DNA of 64,000 nt from Acidobacteriota bacterium. GTDB lineage: Bacteria > Acidobacteriota > Terriglobia > Acidiferrales > UBA7541. Where the stretch lies: positions 1-64,000 of the forward strand of contig JABCZF010000013.1 of the NCBI GenBank assembly GCA_013289825.1. Direction: 5' to 3'. The notes under the pieces were generated by a model. It saw nothing but the letters and a program-made list of their open reading frames with translations. It had not been told where the DNA came from and did no database searches. Of this stretch, positions 52,960-62,211 are shown in pieces (the stretch's first letter is position 1; each line of letters opens with the position of its first letter). The position numbers and the translations under genes were made by a program.

Positions 52960-55900
52960 ATGAGGAAAAGTATTTGGCTGGTTTTCGGCGTGTTCTTGTT
53001 TTTCTTAGGCGCAGGTTTCTTGCCTGCTTCTGCGCAAGAAATGGCAGGCATTACAGGAATTGTCACAGACAAGACGGGGGCGGCGGTCAGCGATGCGGAT
53101 GTGAAGCTCGTGGACAGCCGAAATGGGGCGGCTCACGGGGCCAAGACCGGTTCCGATGGAGTGTATCGCATCGTTCAGCTTGCGCCAGGACCGGGTTACA
53201 CGCTGACCGTCAGCAAGGATGGCTTTCAGACGGTTTCAGTGTCGAACCTCTACCTGGCCGTCGCAACCACACGATCCCAGGACATCCGGCTGGACGTCGG
53301 CACGGTGAATCAAACGGTGGAAGTCAGGTCCGAGGGATCGGTCAGCTTGAATACCTCCGACGGCACCATCGGCAACAACTTTGATATGCGGACTGTTGCG
53401 AGCCTTCCAAACGAATTCCGAGATGACCCCGCTAACTTGCTGCGCCTACAACCTGGCGTGGTAAGCGCGCAGGGTGGAACGGCGGTTAATCCCAGCGGAA
53501 GCCGGGACGGAGCCGTCGCTGGCGCCCGAGCCGATCAGAACAACATCACCGTGGATGGCATCGATGCCACGGATTTTGCGTTTGGAAACGCTTTTGCCAC
53601 GCAAGCGGCTATTCCCGTTGACGCGGTTCAGGAATTCAGCACGCAAGTAGGCGACGCAACAGTTGGTTACGGCGGCCGAAGCGGTGGGCAGACCGTCATC
53701 ACCACGAGAAGCGGCACGAACGATTGGCACGGTTCTGCGAGCGAATACAATCGCACCGCGGCCACGGAAGCGAACACGTTCTTCAATAATAAGGATGGCG
53801 TTCCGCGAACAAACCTGGTTCGCAACCAGTTTGGAGCAAATCTCGGCGGCCCCGTTAAAAAGGATAAGGTGTTTTTCTTTTTTGACTATGAAGGCCGGCG
53901 CGACGCTCAACAGATTAATGAACTTCAAATCGTGCCATTGTCGCACGTGCAGAATGGCCAGCTTGCTTACATCAACGCGATGAGCAGCACGACCGGCCAG
54001 CCCTGCAGCCCGTTCAGCCGGCTTGGATCCAATGATGTGAGCACGGATTGCGTGACCGTACTTTCCGCCGCGCAAGTTCAGGCGCTTGATCCCTGCTCGC
54101 AGGCTGGCGGTTGCCCTAATGCTCCAGGATTCACAACGCCGGGAGTCGCGCCTTCTCTGATGAACCTCTTCAAAACTCGCTACCCTGCGCCAAACGATTT
54201 TTCATCGGGCGACGGGATCAACACGGCTGGTTTCCGCTTCAACGCTCCCGACCCTCTGACAGAAAACGATTACACAGCGCGGGGCGACTACAACATAAAC
54301 AACAAAAACAAGATGTTTGTGCGATTTAACTTCCGAAACTTGAATTCCATCAACACTCTGATTCAATTCCAGGGTGACCCACTGACGGGGCCGAACATTT
54401 TGCGTGATCGTGCGTGGGTCATCGGGGAGACTTGGACGGTTAGCGCCCGCACCATCAACCAGTTCGTGTACGGAGAAACACGTTCCAATCTGGACCAGCC
54501 TATTTTGTTCAATCCAGCGGGCGGTCTTGTGCCGCTGACCTTTTTCGGTGGAGCCATTGCGACTCCCTTTGCCCGTCAAAGCCAGATAGGCCACATAGCT
54601 CCAGTTCCTACATTCCGCGACGATGTCACCCTGCTGCGCGGCAGACACACCATTACCATTGGTGGAGAATGGCATCCCATCAAACTTCGCAGCACGCTCA
54701 CCAACAACTTCAACTTCATTCAAGAGGGGCTGGGTGGAAGCATTGCCAGCCTGCCAGGCAATCTGAGACCGGCCAACATTTTGCAGGATACCGGGGGAAT
54801 CGCCGACGCCAATTGGGACAATTTCTTTGTTGGTGCTCTGGGAATCATCAACAATTTGCAGAGTGCCATCAGCTACTCCAAGGATGGCTCGGTAATTCCG
54901 CAAGGAGAGGAGAGCCATCGGCGCGATTGGCGCATTTATCAGTCCGCAGGTTATGTGCAGGATGCCTGGAAACTGCGCAACGACCTCACTGTCACCATGG
55001 GAGTCCGCTACCAGTATTCGACAGTTCCTTACGAAGTCAACGGCCTCGAAGCTAGCTTTCTCAACACAAGTCTCAATGACATCCTCGCGACTCGTGTCTC
55101 GAATGGATTGCAGGGGATTTCTGGCGCCGCGGTTACGCCAGAACTCACCTATCAACTCTCCGGGAACGGAAACCCTGGGGGAAAGCCGCTCTATAACCCT
55201 GAAAAGGATGATTTTTCCCCTCGGCTCGCTCTCGCGTGGAACCCGAGTTTCCGCACCGGGTTGCTAGGAAAGGTGTTGGGCGATCGCAAAACAGTGATAC
55301 GAGCGCAAGGCTCCCTGATTTACGACCAGACCGTAATCAACGCCGTTACCAACCTCGAAGACCAGTCCAACTACGTTTACGGAAACACGGTTGCTGCTCT
55401 CTTTGGCGGAGGCGGGGCAACCGCTTCACTGGAATCCGACCCGCGGTTCACGGCTGCGAATGCGCTGCCGTTTCCAGTCACAGTGCCGGCGTTCAAGACC
55501 CCGGTGACGCCGAACGCCATCTTCAATTTTGGTGTCGACAATAAACTGCGTACGCCGTATTCAGAAACTTTCTCGCTGGGCATGCAACGCGAGCTGCCTG
55601 GCGGTTTTCAATTAGAAGTAGACTACTACGGCCGCTTGGGCCGCAGGCTGTTCGTGTTGGCCGATGGTGCGCAGGTCATCAATTTCGTTGACCCTGCGTC
55701 CGGCCATAGCCTAGTGGGCGATTTCACAACCCTGGAGCAGGAAGCCCGCAAGGGAATCAGTCCGGCAAACATCGCTCCGCTGCCCTTTTTTGAAAACCAA
55801 ATAATGGCCGGAACCGGCGCGACTTGTGCGCAGGTCAACCAGGCCGTATTCGGTACACCATTTTCCACCTGCACCCAGGCGGTCTACGCCGTCAATCAGA

Positions 55901-56799
55901 CCGCTCTCCAGCAGGGAAACCTCGGCGGAGCTATGCTGAGTATCTTTGGACTTGTGCCACCGAATGTCGGCATACCTTCCCAGTTTTTCGTAAATGCTCT
56001 GGGTACAAACAAAGGCTACTCTTCCTACAACGCGATGTTTACGACGCTGCGGAAGCGTCTGTCGCACAACCTGCAGTTTGATTTCAACTACACATATTCC
56101 CATTCCATCGACAACAGCTCGGTGATCGCCAATAACAACGGAAACTTCGTGGGCGGGTCGACGCAAATTCTCTGCGATGCCCTTAATCTGAGCGTTTGCA
56201 AGGGAAACTCGGAGTTTGACGCGACGCATCAGGTCAGCGCCGATTTCGTTTATGATCTGCCTTTCGGCCGCAGCCAGGCCTTTGGGCGGAATTCTGCGCG
56301 TTGGCTGGATGAAATCATCGGTGGCTGGCAGACTTCCGGAATCGTGACGTGGCGATCGGGGTTGGCTCTCACCGCCAATGCTGGCGGAAGCACCACAAGC
56401 CTCGCTGCTGATCAGGGGGCATTCTTCACAGGAAATCAGCCCGCGGTCGCCACCAGCCTCCACACCGACACGGCCAATAACAATCAGATCCAATTCTTCG
56501 CGAACCCGCAGAATGCAATCGGAGCATTTTCGTTTGTCAACGGATTGCAAGTCGGTAACCGCGACACGCTCCGCGGCCCACATTTCTCCAACATGGATTT
56601 GGCTGTCTCTAAGTTCTTCCCGCTCTTTGGGGAGAAGTATCGGCTGCAGTTCCGGGCTGAGGCTTTCAACCTGTTCAACCACCCGAACTTCGGGCTGCCC
56701 AACACCTTGATCACATCTTCGACGTTTGGGGTGATCAATTCTCTGGCCGGCCAAGAGCCATCGCGCGTCATGCAGTTCGCGCTTCGGTTCGAATTCTAG
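52960..56799 (+). CDS. Oar-like TonB-dependent outer-membrane receptor 2
   Basis: A 1279-residue outer-membrane protein. The signal peptide ends near residue 26 (ASAQEM). A carboxypeptidase-regulatory-like domain (GITGIVTDKTGAAVSDADV, about 30-115) is followed by a TonB plug (about 150-290; DQNNITVDGIDATDF, VDAVQEFSTQVG) and a long barrel closing with RVMQFALRFEF. The start at 52960 has GGAGGA a few bases upstream; the open frame begins earlier. A LacI-type palindrome upstream suggests control by a sugar-responsive regulator, which would fit glycan uptake. An intrinsic terminator follows. It is unrelated in detail to receptor 1 beyond the shared architecture. Confidence 0.92.
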   Translation: MRKSIWLVFGVFLFFLGAGFLPASAQEMAGITGIVTDKTGAAVSDADVKLVDSRNGAAHGAKTGSDGVYRIVQLAPGPGYTLTVSKDGFQTVSVSNLYLAVATTRSQDIRLDVGTVNQTVEVRSEGSVSLNTSDGTIGNNFDMRTVASLPNEFRDDPANLLRLQPGVVSAQGGTAVNPSGSRDGAVAGARADQNNITVDGIDATDFAFGNAFATQAAIPVDAVQEFSTQVGDATVGYGGRSGGQTVITTRSGTNDWHGSASEYNRTAATEANTFFNNKDGVPRTNLVRNQFGANLGGPVKKDKVFFFFDYEGRRDAQQINELQIVPLSHVQNGQLAYINAMSSTTGQPCSPFSRLGSNDVSTDCVTVLSAAQVQALDPCSQAGGCPNAPGFTTPGVAPSLMNLFKTRYPAPNDFSSGDGINTAGFRFNAPDPLTENDYTARGDYNINNKNKMFVRFNFRNLNSINTLIQFQGDPLTGPNILRDRAWVIGETWTVSARTINQFVYGETRSNLDQPILFNPAGGLVPLTFFGGAIATPFARQSQIGHIAPVPTFRDDVTLLRGRHTITIGGEWHPIKLRSTLTNNFNFIQEGLGGSIASLPGNLRPANILQDTGGIADANWDNFFVGALGIINNLQSAISYSKDGSVIPQGEESHRRDWRIYQSAGYVQDAWKLRNDLTVTMGVRYQYSTVPYEVNGLEASFLNTSLNDILATRVSNGLQGISGAAVTPELTYQLSGNGNPGGKPLYNPEKDDFSPRLALAWNPSFRTGLLGKVLGDRKTVIRAQGSLIYDQTVINAVTNLEDQSNYVYGNTVAALFGGGGATASLESDPRFTAANALPFPVTVPAFKTPVTPNAIFNFGVDNKLRTPYSETFSLGMQRELPGGFQLEVDYYGRLGRRLFVLADGAQVINFVDPASGHSLVGDFTTLEQEARKGISPANIAPLPFFENQIMAGTGATCAQVNQAVFGTPFSTCTQAVYAVNQTALQQGNLGGAMLSIFGLVPPNVGIPSQFFVNALGTNKGYSSYNAMFTTLRKRLSHNLQFDFNYTYSHSIDNSSVIANNNGNFVGGSTQILCDALNLSVCKGNSEFDATHQVSADFVYDLPFGRSQAFGRNSARWLDEIIGGWQTSGIVTWRSGLALTANAGGSTTSLAADQGAFFTGNQPAVATSLHTDTANNNQIQFFANPQNAIGAFSFVNGLQVGNRDTLRGPHFSNMDLAVSKFFPLFGEKYRLQFRAEAFNLFNHPNFGLPNTLITSSTFGVINSLAGQEPSRVMQFALRFEF

Positions 56800-56810
56800 T
56801 CTCGCAAACG

Positions 56811-56864
56811 CGGCGCAGAATTTCTTGTCTGGCAGGCAAGGGGTTCTGCGCCGTGCTCTTTTCT
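56811..56864 (+). terminator. Intrinsic terminator after receptor 2
   Basis: A 10-bp stem (CGGCGCAGAA at 56811-56820 with TTCTGCGCCG at 56844-56853) and a 23-base loop are followed by a T-rich stretch. It lies 11 bases after the receptor stop. Confidence 0.65.
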
Positions 56865-56886
56865 ATCGGGGAACTTCCGGCCGGGT

Positions 56887-57789
56887 TCAGTCTTTCTCGT
56901 GCAGCAGCGAGTCACGCACGCCTTCCAGTTCCTTCTTCTTCTCTTTGTCGAGGTCCGGGAAGGAAAGATCGAGATCCTCCAGAGTTGAGATGATCGTGGA
57001 GGCTACTATCAGCTGCGTGTACCACTTGTTATCCGCGGGAATCACATACCATGGCGCATGCTTCGTGGCGGTATTCTGAATCATCTCTTCGTATGCTTCC
57101 TGGTAGTCCTTCCAGTAAGCGCGCTCTTTGACGTCGGCCATCGAAAACTTCCAGTTCTTTTTTGAATCTTCCAGACGCTCCAGAAAACGCTTCTTCTGTT
57201 CTTTCTTCGAGACATGCAGGAAAAACTTGCGAGTCACCACCCCGTTGCGCGTCAAATAATGTTCGAAGGCGTTGATGTCCTCATAGCGCCGCTCCCAGAT
57301 ATGCTTGGTAATCAATGGGTCAGGCAGCTTTTGCGCCTGCAAGAGCGTGGGGTGGACTCGCACAACCAGAACTTCTTCGTAGTAGGAACGATTGAAGATG
57401 CCGATCTTGCCGCGCTCTGGGACGCATCGGTGCGCCCGCCACAGATAATCGTGATTGAGTTCTTCGGCGCTTGGAGTCTTGAAGGCATGAACCTCGCATC
57501 CTTGCGGATTTACACCGGACATGACGTGTTTGATAACGCCGTCTTTGCCGGCGGCGTCCATCGCTTGAATCACGAGCAGGAGCGCCCAGCGATCCTGCGC
57601 ATAGAGCTTCTCCTGCAAATTGCTGAGCAGGCCGGCGCGATTCTCGATAATTTTTAGGCCCTGCTCCTTGTTTTTCACGTCGCCGGTGTCGCGCGGGTCG
57701 TAATCTTTCAGGCGGAATTTTTCGCCCTTGGAGACGCAATAGGGCTCAGCAAGCCTCGCGGATTCCCTGATCTGTTTACGGTATTTCAT
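56887..57789 (-). CDS. Polyphosphate kinase 2 family protein
   Basis: A 300-residue cytoplasmic PPK2-family enzyme that transfers phosphate between polyphosphate and nucleotides. Walker A is MDAAGKDG at 77-84, and the Walker B / lid region shows GKIGIFNRSYYEEVLVVRVHP near 127-147. The region RFLERLEDSKKNWKFSMADVKERAYWKDY near 205-233 and DNKWYTQLIVASTI near 253 fit the short, single-domain PPK2 group. Whether it prefers AMP, ADP or both cannot be fixed from sequence. It lies on the minus strand 30 bases downstream of the BamA/TamA gene, so the two may share a transcript. Confidence 0.93.
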   Translation of the reverse strand: MKYRKQIRESARLAEPYCVSKGEKFRLKDYDPRDTGDVKNKEQGLKIIENRAGLLSNLQEKLYAQDRWALLLVIQAMDAAGKDGVIKHVMSGVNPQGCEVHAFKTPSAEELNHDYLWRAHRCVPERGKIGIFNRSYYEEVLVVRVHPTLLQAQKLPDPLITKHIWERRYEDINAFEHYLTRNGVVTRKFFLHVSKKEQKKRFLERLEDSKKNWKFSMADVKERAYWKDYQEAYEEMIQNTATKHAPWYVIPADNKWYTQLIVASTIISTLEDLDLSFPDLDKEKKKELEGVRDSLLHEKD

Positions 57790-57819
57790 AGTGCTGGGAG
57801 TTTAGTACAGAGGGGCCGC

Positions 57820-60372
57820 TCAGAACAGGGTTCCGAGCGTCCAGCCGAAGGCCAACAAGCGGTTGTGCGCGTGGAAGAGCGAACCATCCGGTAATTGCAG
57901 AAAGCGATTTAATCGCCATACGTTCACGGCATAGTACGCGCGCACGGGCACCTGAATCCCCGGCACCGTCCACCTCAGCTCGATCCCGATGGACCCATGC
58001 AGAATGCCGTTCGTGGAATCCAGCAACGTAGGGCGCGTCTTCCCCAGCCAATTGGGTAGCAGCCAGCCCGATCCCAAATCAAAAAAACCTGCCGCTTGCG
58101 TGCCTCCGCCAAGTGGAACGCGATACTCCGCGTTCGCGGCGCTGATCACATTGGCGCCCGCTGGGCATGCCGAATACGTTTGATTCCCGGAACTTGTTAC
58201 CGATGGGAATACGGCATAAGGCCCTAGTTCGCCTGAGCTGAGGCCACGAACTTGTGCGTCGCCGGAAAAAAGCCACGCGTACGCTGGCATGTCGCCATGG
58301 TAGCTCCCAGCGCCACTGAACACCGTTCGAAAAGCCCAGGCATTCCGGCGATTGAAAAACCGGTCCGGAAAGATTCGCGCGTATTCCTCATTGGAACGAA
58401 TCACATTTTCGCTTCCGCCCAGCCAGCCGCCCGAAATGGAATTGGTAACGGACAGCCGCTCACTCCCTGCGTCGTGCGTCCAGCCCAGTCTCACAGCGCT
58501 GCTGGAAGTCTCTGCGCGCAGGTCGCTCGCAGGCAACCCCGTGAGAGAAGCTGGAAGTGCGAATGAATAAACTGTGTTCGTATGCGAGAAGCCGTAGTTC
58601 ACCGTCAAAGAGTTTGTATTGGTCAAGGGGTAGCTCCAACCCGCGTTCAGCCCTTCGCTGCGAGATGTGTAGAACGGGCCTTTGGCACTGCTTGTAAAAC
58701 GCGGGCGAAGCACATTGTTGAAAATGGAAAGGACCAGCGAGCTGCGCGAGCCGAGAAACCCTTCGATCACCAGACCAAGGACGATTTGTAAGCTCTGCGG
58801 TCCTCCGTCAATTTGTGTCGTGAGCAGTTCCTCTCGCTGGAGGAGATCGAATAGCGTGTAAGCTATCCCGATAGTGCTGCCGAACTGTCCGTGCCCTCCA
58901 GAGAAGGAAGCACGTTGCTGGCCGGCTTCCGAGACGCGGATCGTCACGTCAGCCGTATGGGTGATGTCGTCTGTGTCGACTCGAATATCTTCTTTCTTAA
59001 TTTGATGAAAGTAGCCCGTCCTCGTGAGCCGCGCGAGCCCGCCTTCGAGCGCGTGCTCATCAAATGGCCTTCCTTCCTCTAAACCGATGCGCCGCCGCAG
59101 ATAGCGATCACTGAATCTGTGAAGACCTTCGAATTCAATTCGTCGCACAATATAGGGCGGTGCGCTGCTAAACCCAATTCTCTCTCTCACACGGTGCGTC
59201 TCAAGGTCAAGTGTTCGCGATGTTTCGACGCTTCGCTCGGAGCCGGCCCCTTCGCGGTTATGCTTTGGCGTCCTCGCCGCTACCCATGCATGCCGTAAAT
59301 CTTCAAGCGCCCTCGCCGAGTACGCTGAGCCGACCTCTGCCTTCGAATACGCCAGGAGTTTTGCTCCGCGCTTACCGCTTGCCTCAGTGAGTTCAGGACT
59401 GATACCCACGGATTCAACGCGATAAAAGGGACCAGCTTCGATGGGTACGGAGACTGCGAGACGTTTTCCCGGAATGCGAAATGGCCGCGGGATCCACTTG
59501 CAAGCTGTTTTTTCATAGACCGAAACGCGAGCTGTGCCGATCCGCGCTTCAGGGTATCCGTGATCCTGGTAGTAGATCAGTATTTTGGAGCGATCCTCCT
59601 CAAATCCCTCGCGCGTGTACGCATCCTTGCCCCGCCACGAGGCGAAAATCGCGCTGGGTGCCGTTCGCCGCATCTCATGCCGGAGCAATTTTGCTGAGAG
59701 TTCGGGATGCCCTTCGAACGCAATCCGCCCCACAGGGATGTGTGGCCCATCATGAATTGCAAAGCGCACGTGAACTGTCCCGTTTCGAAACTCTTCGCGA
59801 TGAATCTCCAGCCGCGGCTGCGGACGGCCCAACTCAGCGAGGGCCGACTGAATTGTTTTTGAAATGCGTTGTAGGTTTGCGGGAGCAGCGGGTTCACCCA
59901 ACGGGGGAATCAGGTATTGCTCGCCGAGAATTTTTTCAATCTGCGCACGCAAGAGCAGCCGAGATCCCGCGTATTCCACTCTCGTGAGGTAGGGCAGTTC
60001 CGTAACGCGGAAAACGAGTCGCACTCGTTGCGTTGTATCGTCGCTACCGAGTGACGACGGGTCTTTCGTGGATTGTGTTTCCACCCCGATTTCGCCGAAC
60101 CATCCCAGCCGTCCCAGCACCTTTACATCCGATTCGATCTTCTTCAAGTCAAGTGGCGCGCCCGCGTGAGAAGAAATCTGCGCTTCGACCGTCTCTCGAG
60201 CGATATGCCGCAGCCCTATGAACACAACTTCATCAATAAGGGAAGTCGAGGCTTCAACAAGCGCAGGCACCTCATCACGGCTCGCCGAGTTGGCCTCATT
60301 TCTCGAAGCCGCCTGCAACCCTCCCCCGGCAAACAATACTCCGCCAACGCCAGCCACAACCAGCCATCGCAC
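57820..60372 (-). CDS. BamA/TamA-family outer-membrane protein (POTRA repeats plus barrel)
   Basis: An 850-residue Omp85-family protein. After a short signal peptide (about residue 22) come several POTRA-like repeats to about 470, for example IDEVVFIGLRHIARETVEAQI, VRRIEFEGLHRFSDRYLRRRI and GYFHQIKKEDIRVD. The barrel runs to the C-terminal Phe and contains the loop-6 motif VRGLSSGELGPY near 740. BamA inserts outer-membrane proteins; TamA helps autotransporters. No lpxD, skp or tamB gene is near, so this is an accessory paralogue. The GTG start at 60372 has AAGGAGG seven bases upstream; the ATG at 60378 and GTG at 60390 are badly spaced. Confidence 0.88.
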   Translation of the reverse strand: MRWLVVAGVGGVLFAGGGLQAASRNEANSASRDEVPALVEASTSLIDEVVFIGLRHIARETVEAQISSHAGAPLDLKKIESDVKVLGRLGWFGEIGVETQSTKDPSSLGSDDTTQRVRLVFRVTELPYLTRVEYAGSRLLLRAQIEKILGEQYLIPPLGEPAAPANLQRISKTIQSALAELGRPQPRLEIHREEFRNGTVHVRFAIHDGPHIPVGRIAFEGHPELSAKLLRHEMRRTAPSAIFASWRGKDAYTREGFEEDRSKILIYYQDHGYPEARIGTARVSVYEKTACKWIPRPFRIPGKRLAVSVPIEAGPFYRVESVGISPELTEASGKRGAKLLAYSKAEVGSAYSARALEDLRHAWVAARTPKHNREGAGSERSVETSRTLDLETHRVRERIGFSSAPPYIVRRIEFEGLHRFSDRYLRRRIGLEEGRPFDEHALEGGLARLTRTGYFHQIKKEDIRVDTDDITHTADVTIRVSEAGQQRASFSGGHGQFGSTIGIAYTLFDLLQREELLTTQIDGGPQSLQIVLGLVIEGFLGSRSSLVLSIFNNVLRPRFTSSAKGPFYTSRSEGLNAGWSYPLTNTNSLTVNYGFSHTNTVYSFALPASLTGLPASDLRAETSSSAVRLGWTHDAGSERLSVTNSISGGWLGGSENVIRSNEEYARIFPDRFFNRRNAWAFRTVFSGAGSYHGDMPAYAWLFSGDAQVRGLSSGELGPYAVFPSVTSSGNQTYSACPAGANVISAANAEYRVPLGGGTQAAGFFDLGSGWLLPNWLGKTRPTLLDSTNGILHGSIGIELRWTVPGIQVPVRAYYAVNVWRLNRFLQLPDGSLFHAHNRLLAFGWTLGTLF

Positions 60373-60494
60373 GATCATCCCTCCTTGCACCAGGAGGATG
60401 ACTTAAGGGATGAGCGCCACCTGCACGAGGTTGTCTCTGGAAAGTAAGTTTTCAGCGAAATGCGGCACAGTCTGCGATTTCAAACACATTCGTT

Positions 60495-62105
60495 CTACCT
60501 CAGCGGGAGCACGTCGTAGGGCCTCATCATTTCATTGTCTTCATGTTCCAGAATGTGACAGTGCCAAACGTACCTGCCCGTGTAGCCCTCGAACTTCGTA
60601 ATGATCCTCGTCACCATACCCGGATGCGCTTGCACGGTGTCTTTCCAACCGGCTTCGTTCAGTGCTGGCGGCACAGCTGCGCCGATGTACTCGACTCTTC
60701 CGCCCTTGTAGTAGTACTCCGGCTCAAAAGGCCGGCGGTCGAGAATTTGAAAACGGACCAAGTGGAGGTGAATTGGATGCGAGTCATCCGTAAAGTTCAG
60801 CAAGTTCCAGATCTCGATGGAATTGAGCGCCGGATTCTCTGTCACCGGCATGTCCCAGTGAGCATTGTTTAGCAGCATCATCACCGGATTCGTGGCTTTG
60901 TCATCTTTTTCTCCGAGCGTGAGCACGCGGGTTTTGACGGCATCGGATTCCGCAATTTTCGGTACCGGACGCAGTGCCGTCGGCAGCGCACCGGTGTCCG
61001 GCGTTCCCGACTTCAAAACACGAAACTGCATCACCGTCAGAGAGTCATTCGTTACTACCATCTTTTCCCCTGCATGGCCGGAGAAGTCCAGAACAAGGTC
61101 GGCGCGCTCGCCAGGCGCGATCAACAGACTTTTTAGTCTCACAGGCGCGGGTAGCAATCCCAGGTCAGTTCCGATCTGGTGAAACTCCTGACCATTGGAA
61201 AGTGCAAGATGGAAAAATCTTCCGTTCGCCGCATTGAGTATGCGGAACCGATATTTGCGCGGCTCAACATCGAGATAGGGAAATAATTTCCCATTCACCA
61301 AGATCGCATCGCCGAAGCAATCCGGTACCCACGGCGATTCCGGATCTGGCGAGATGGGATAATACAACTGACCTTCAAGGTCTAACGAGCGGTCGCAGAT
61401 GGTCAGCGGAATCTCGTACTTGCCTTTGGGCAAGTTTAACCCGTCTTCAAAACTGTCTCTTACGAAAAAATTGCCATACAATCCGGCATAAACGTTTAGC
61501 CGGGTGATCCCCAAGGCATGGTCGTGGTACCACAGATGCGTGGCATCCTGGCGATTCGGATAGTAGTACGTTTTTGATGTCCCCGGGAGCCACCAATCCT
61601 CGGGATAACCGTCGCTATTCGCGGGCGCCTTTGCGCCATGCAGGTGCGTGACTACTCGGACGGCGGGCTTATCTGCTTCCGCGCCGTGAACGGTGTGATC
61701 AATGGGCAGAAAGTGGGCCTTCGGAAGTTCGTTCGCCCACTCGACCAGCAATGCCTCGCTGGAGCGTGTTTCAATCGTTGGCCCAGGCGAACCTTCCTCG
61801 AATCCCCAAAGTCGTGTCGGCTTCACATCCCGGTGAACCTTGCTCATGAATTGGCGCATCGCCAGACGATAATGGGGAATCACACTGGCTGGATTCTCGG
61901 GACTGGGCCGTGTGCCTTGCGACCGGATAATTCCCGGAATGGGAAGCGAGTCCACAAATTTCTCAAGGGAATTCGGGTTGAGCAACGGACGAGCGATGAT
62001 GCGGGTCTCGTGGACGTTGGTTTGTCCTCCCGCCAGACCCGCCACGAGCATCCCGGAATTTCGCAGGAATTCTCGGCGAGTGAATGAGCCATAGCGTCGT
62101 TTCAT
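60495..62105 (-). CDS. Tat-exported multicopper oxidase (CotA / bilirubin-oxidase type)
   Basis: A 536-residue laccase-like oxidase. FTRREFLRNSG at residues 8-18 is a Tat signal. All four copper motifs are present: HLHG at 154-157, WYHDHA at 192-197, HPIHLHL at 443-449 and HCHILEHEDNEMM at 515-527, with a Met axial ligand to the type 1 copper. The three-cupredoxin layout and length match CotA and bilirubin oxidases. It would oxidise phenolics, bilirubin-like compounds or metal ions with O2 in the periplasm. It stands 105 bases downstream of the phosphoesterase on the same strand. Confidence 0.94.
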   Translation of the reverse strand: MKRRYGSFTRREFLRNSGMLVAGLAGGQTNVHETRIIARPLLNPNSLEKFVDSLPIPGIIRSQGTRPSPENPASVIPHYRLAMRQFMSKVHRDVKPTRLWGFEEGSPGPTIETRSSEALLVEWANELPKAHFLPIDHTVHGAEADKPAVRVVTHLHGAKAPANSDGYPEDWWLPGTSKTYYYPNRQDATHLWYHDHALGITRLNVYAGLYGNFFVRDSFEDGLNLPKGKYEIPLTICDRSLDLEGQLYYPISPDPESPWVPDCFGDAILVNGKLFPYLDVEPRKYRFRILNAANGRFFHLALSNGQEFHQIGTDLGLLPAPVRLKSLLIAPGERADLVLDFSGHAGEKMVVTNDSLTVMQFRVLKSGTPDTGALPTALRPVPKIAESDAVKTRVLTLGEKDDKATNPVMMLLNNAHWDMPVTENPALNSIEIWNLLNFTDDSHPIHLHLVRFQILDRRPFEPEYYYKGGRVEYIGAAVPPALNEAGWKDTVQAHPGMVTRIITKFEGYTGRYVWHCHILEHEDNEMMRPYDVLPLR

Positions 62106-62142
62106 TCTTCATCCAACAGAAAAGGAAGCATCTACTAAGAGA

Positions 62143-62173
62143 AGAGGCATGCGGCTTGTCACCGCATGCCTCT
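62143..62173 (-). terminator. Stem-loop downstream of the phosphoesterase gene
   Basis: A perfect 12-bp stem (62143-62154 with 62162-62173) with a 7-base loop. On the minus strand it is followed by a short pyrimidine-rich stretch (TCTCTT), a weak terminator tail. It lies about 40 bases after the phosphoesterase stop. Confidence 0.5.
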
Positions 62174-62211
62174 CATCCAGCTTAACTTACAACCATGCAA
62201 ATGCGGATCTA

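Noticed and set aside
54202..55155. A 317-codon minus-strand frame inside receptor 2
   Set aside because: Shadow of the receptor gene; no recognisable domain and no ribosome site.
55711..56754. A 347-codon minus-strand frame inside receptor 2
   Set aside because: Shadow frame in a GC-rich gene with biased third positions; composition is not protein-like.
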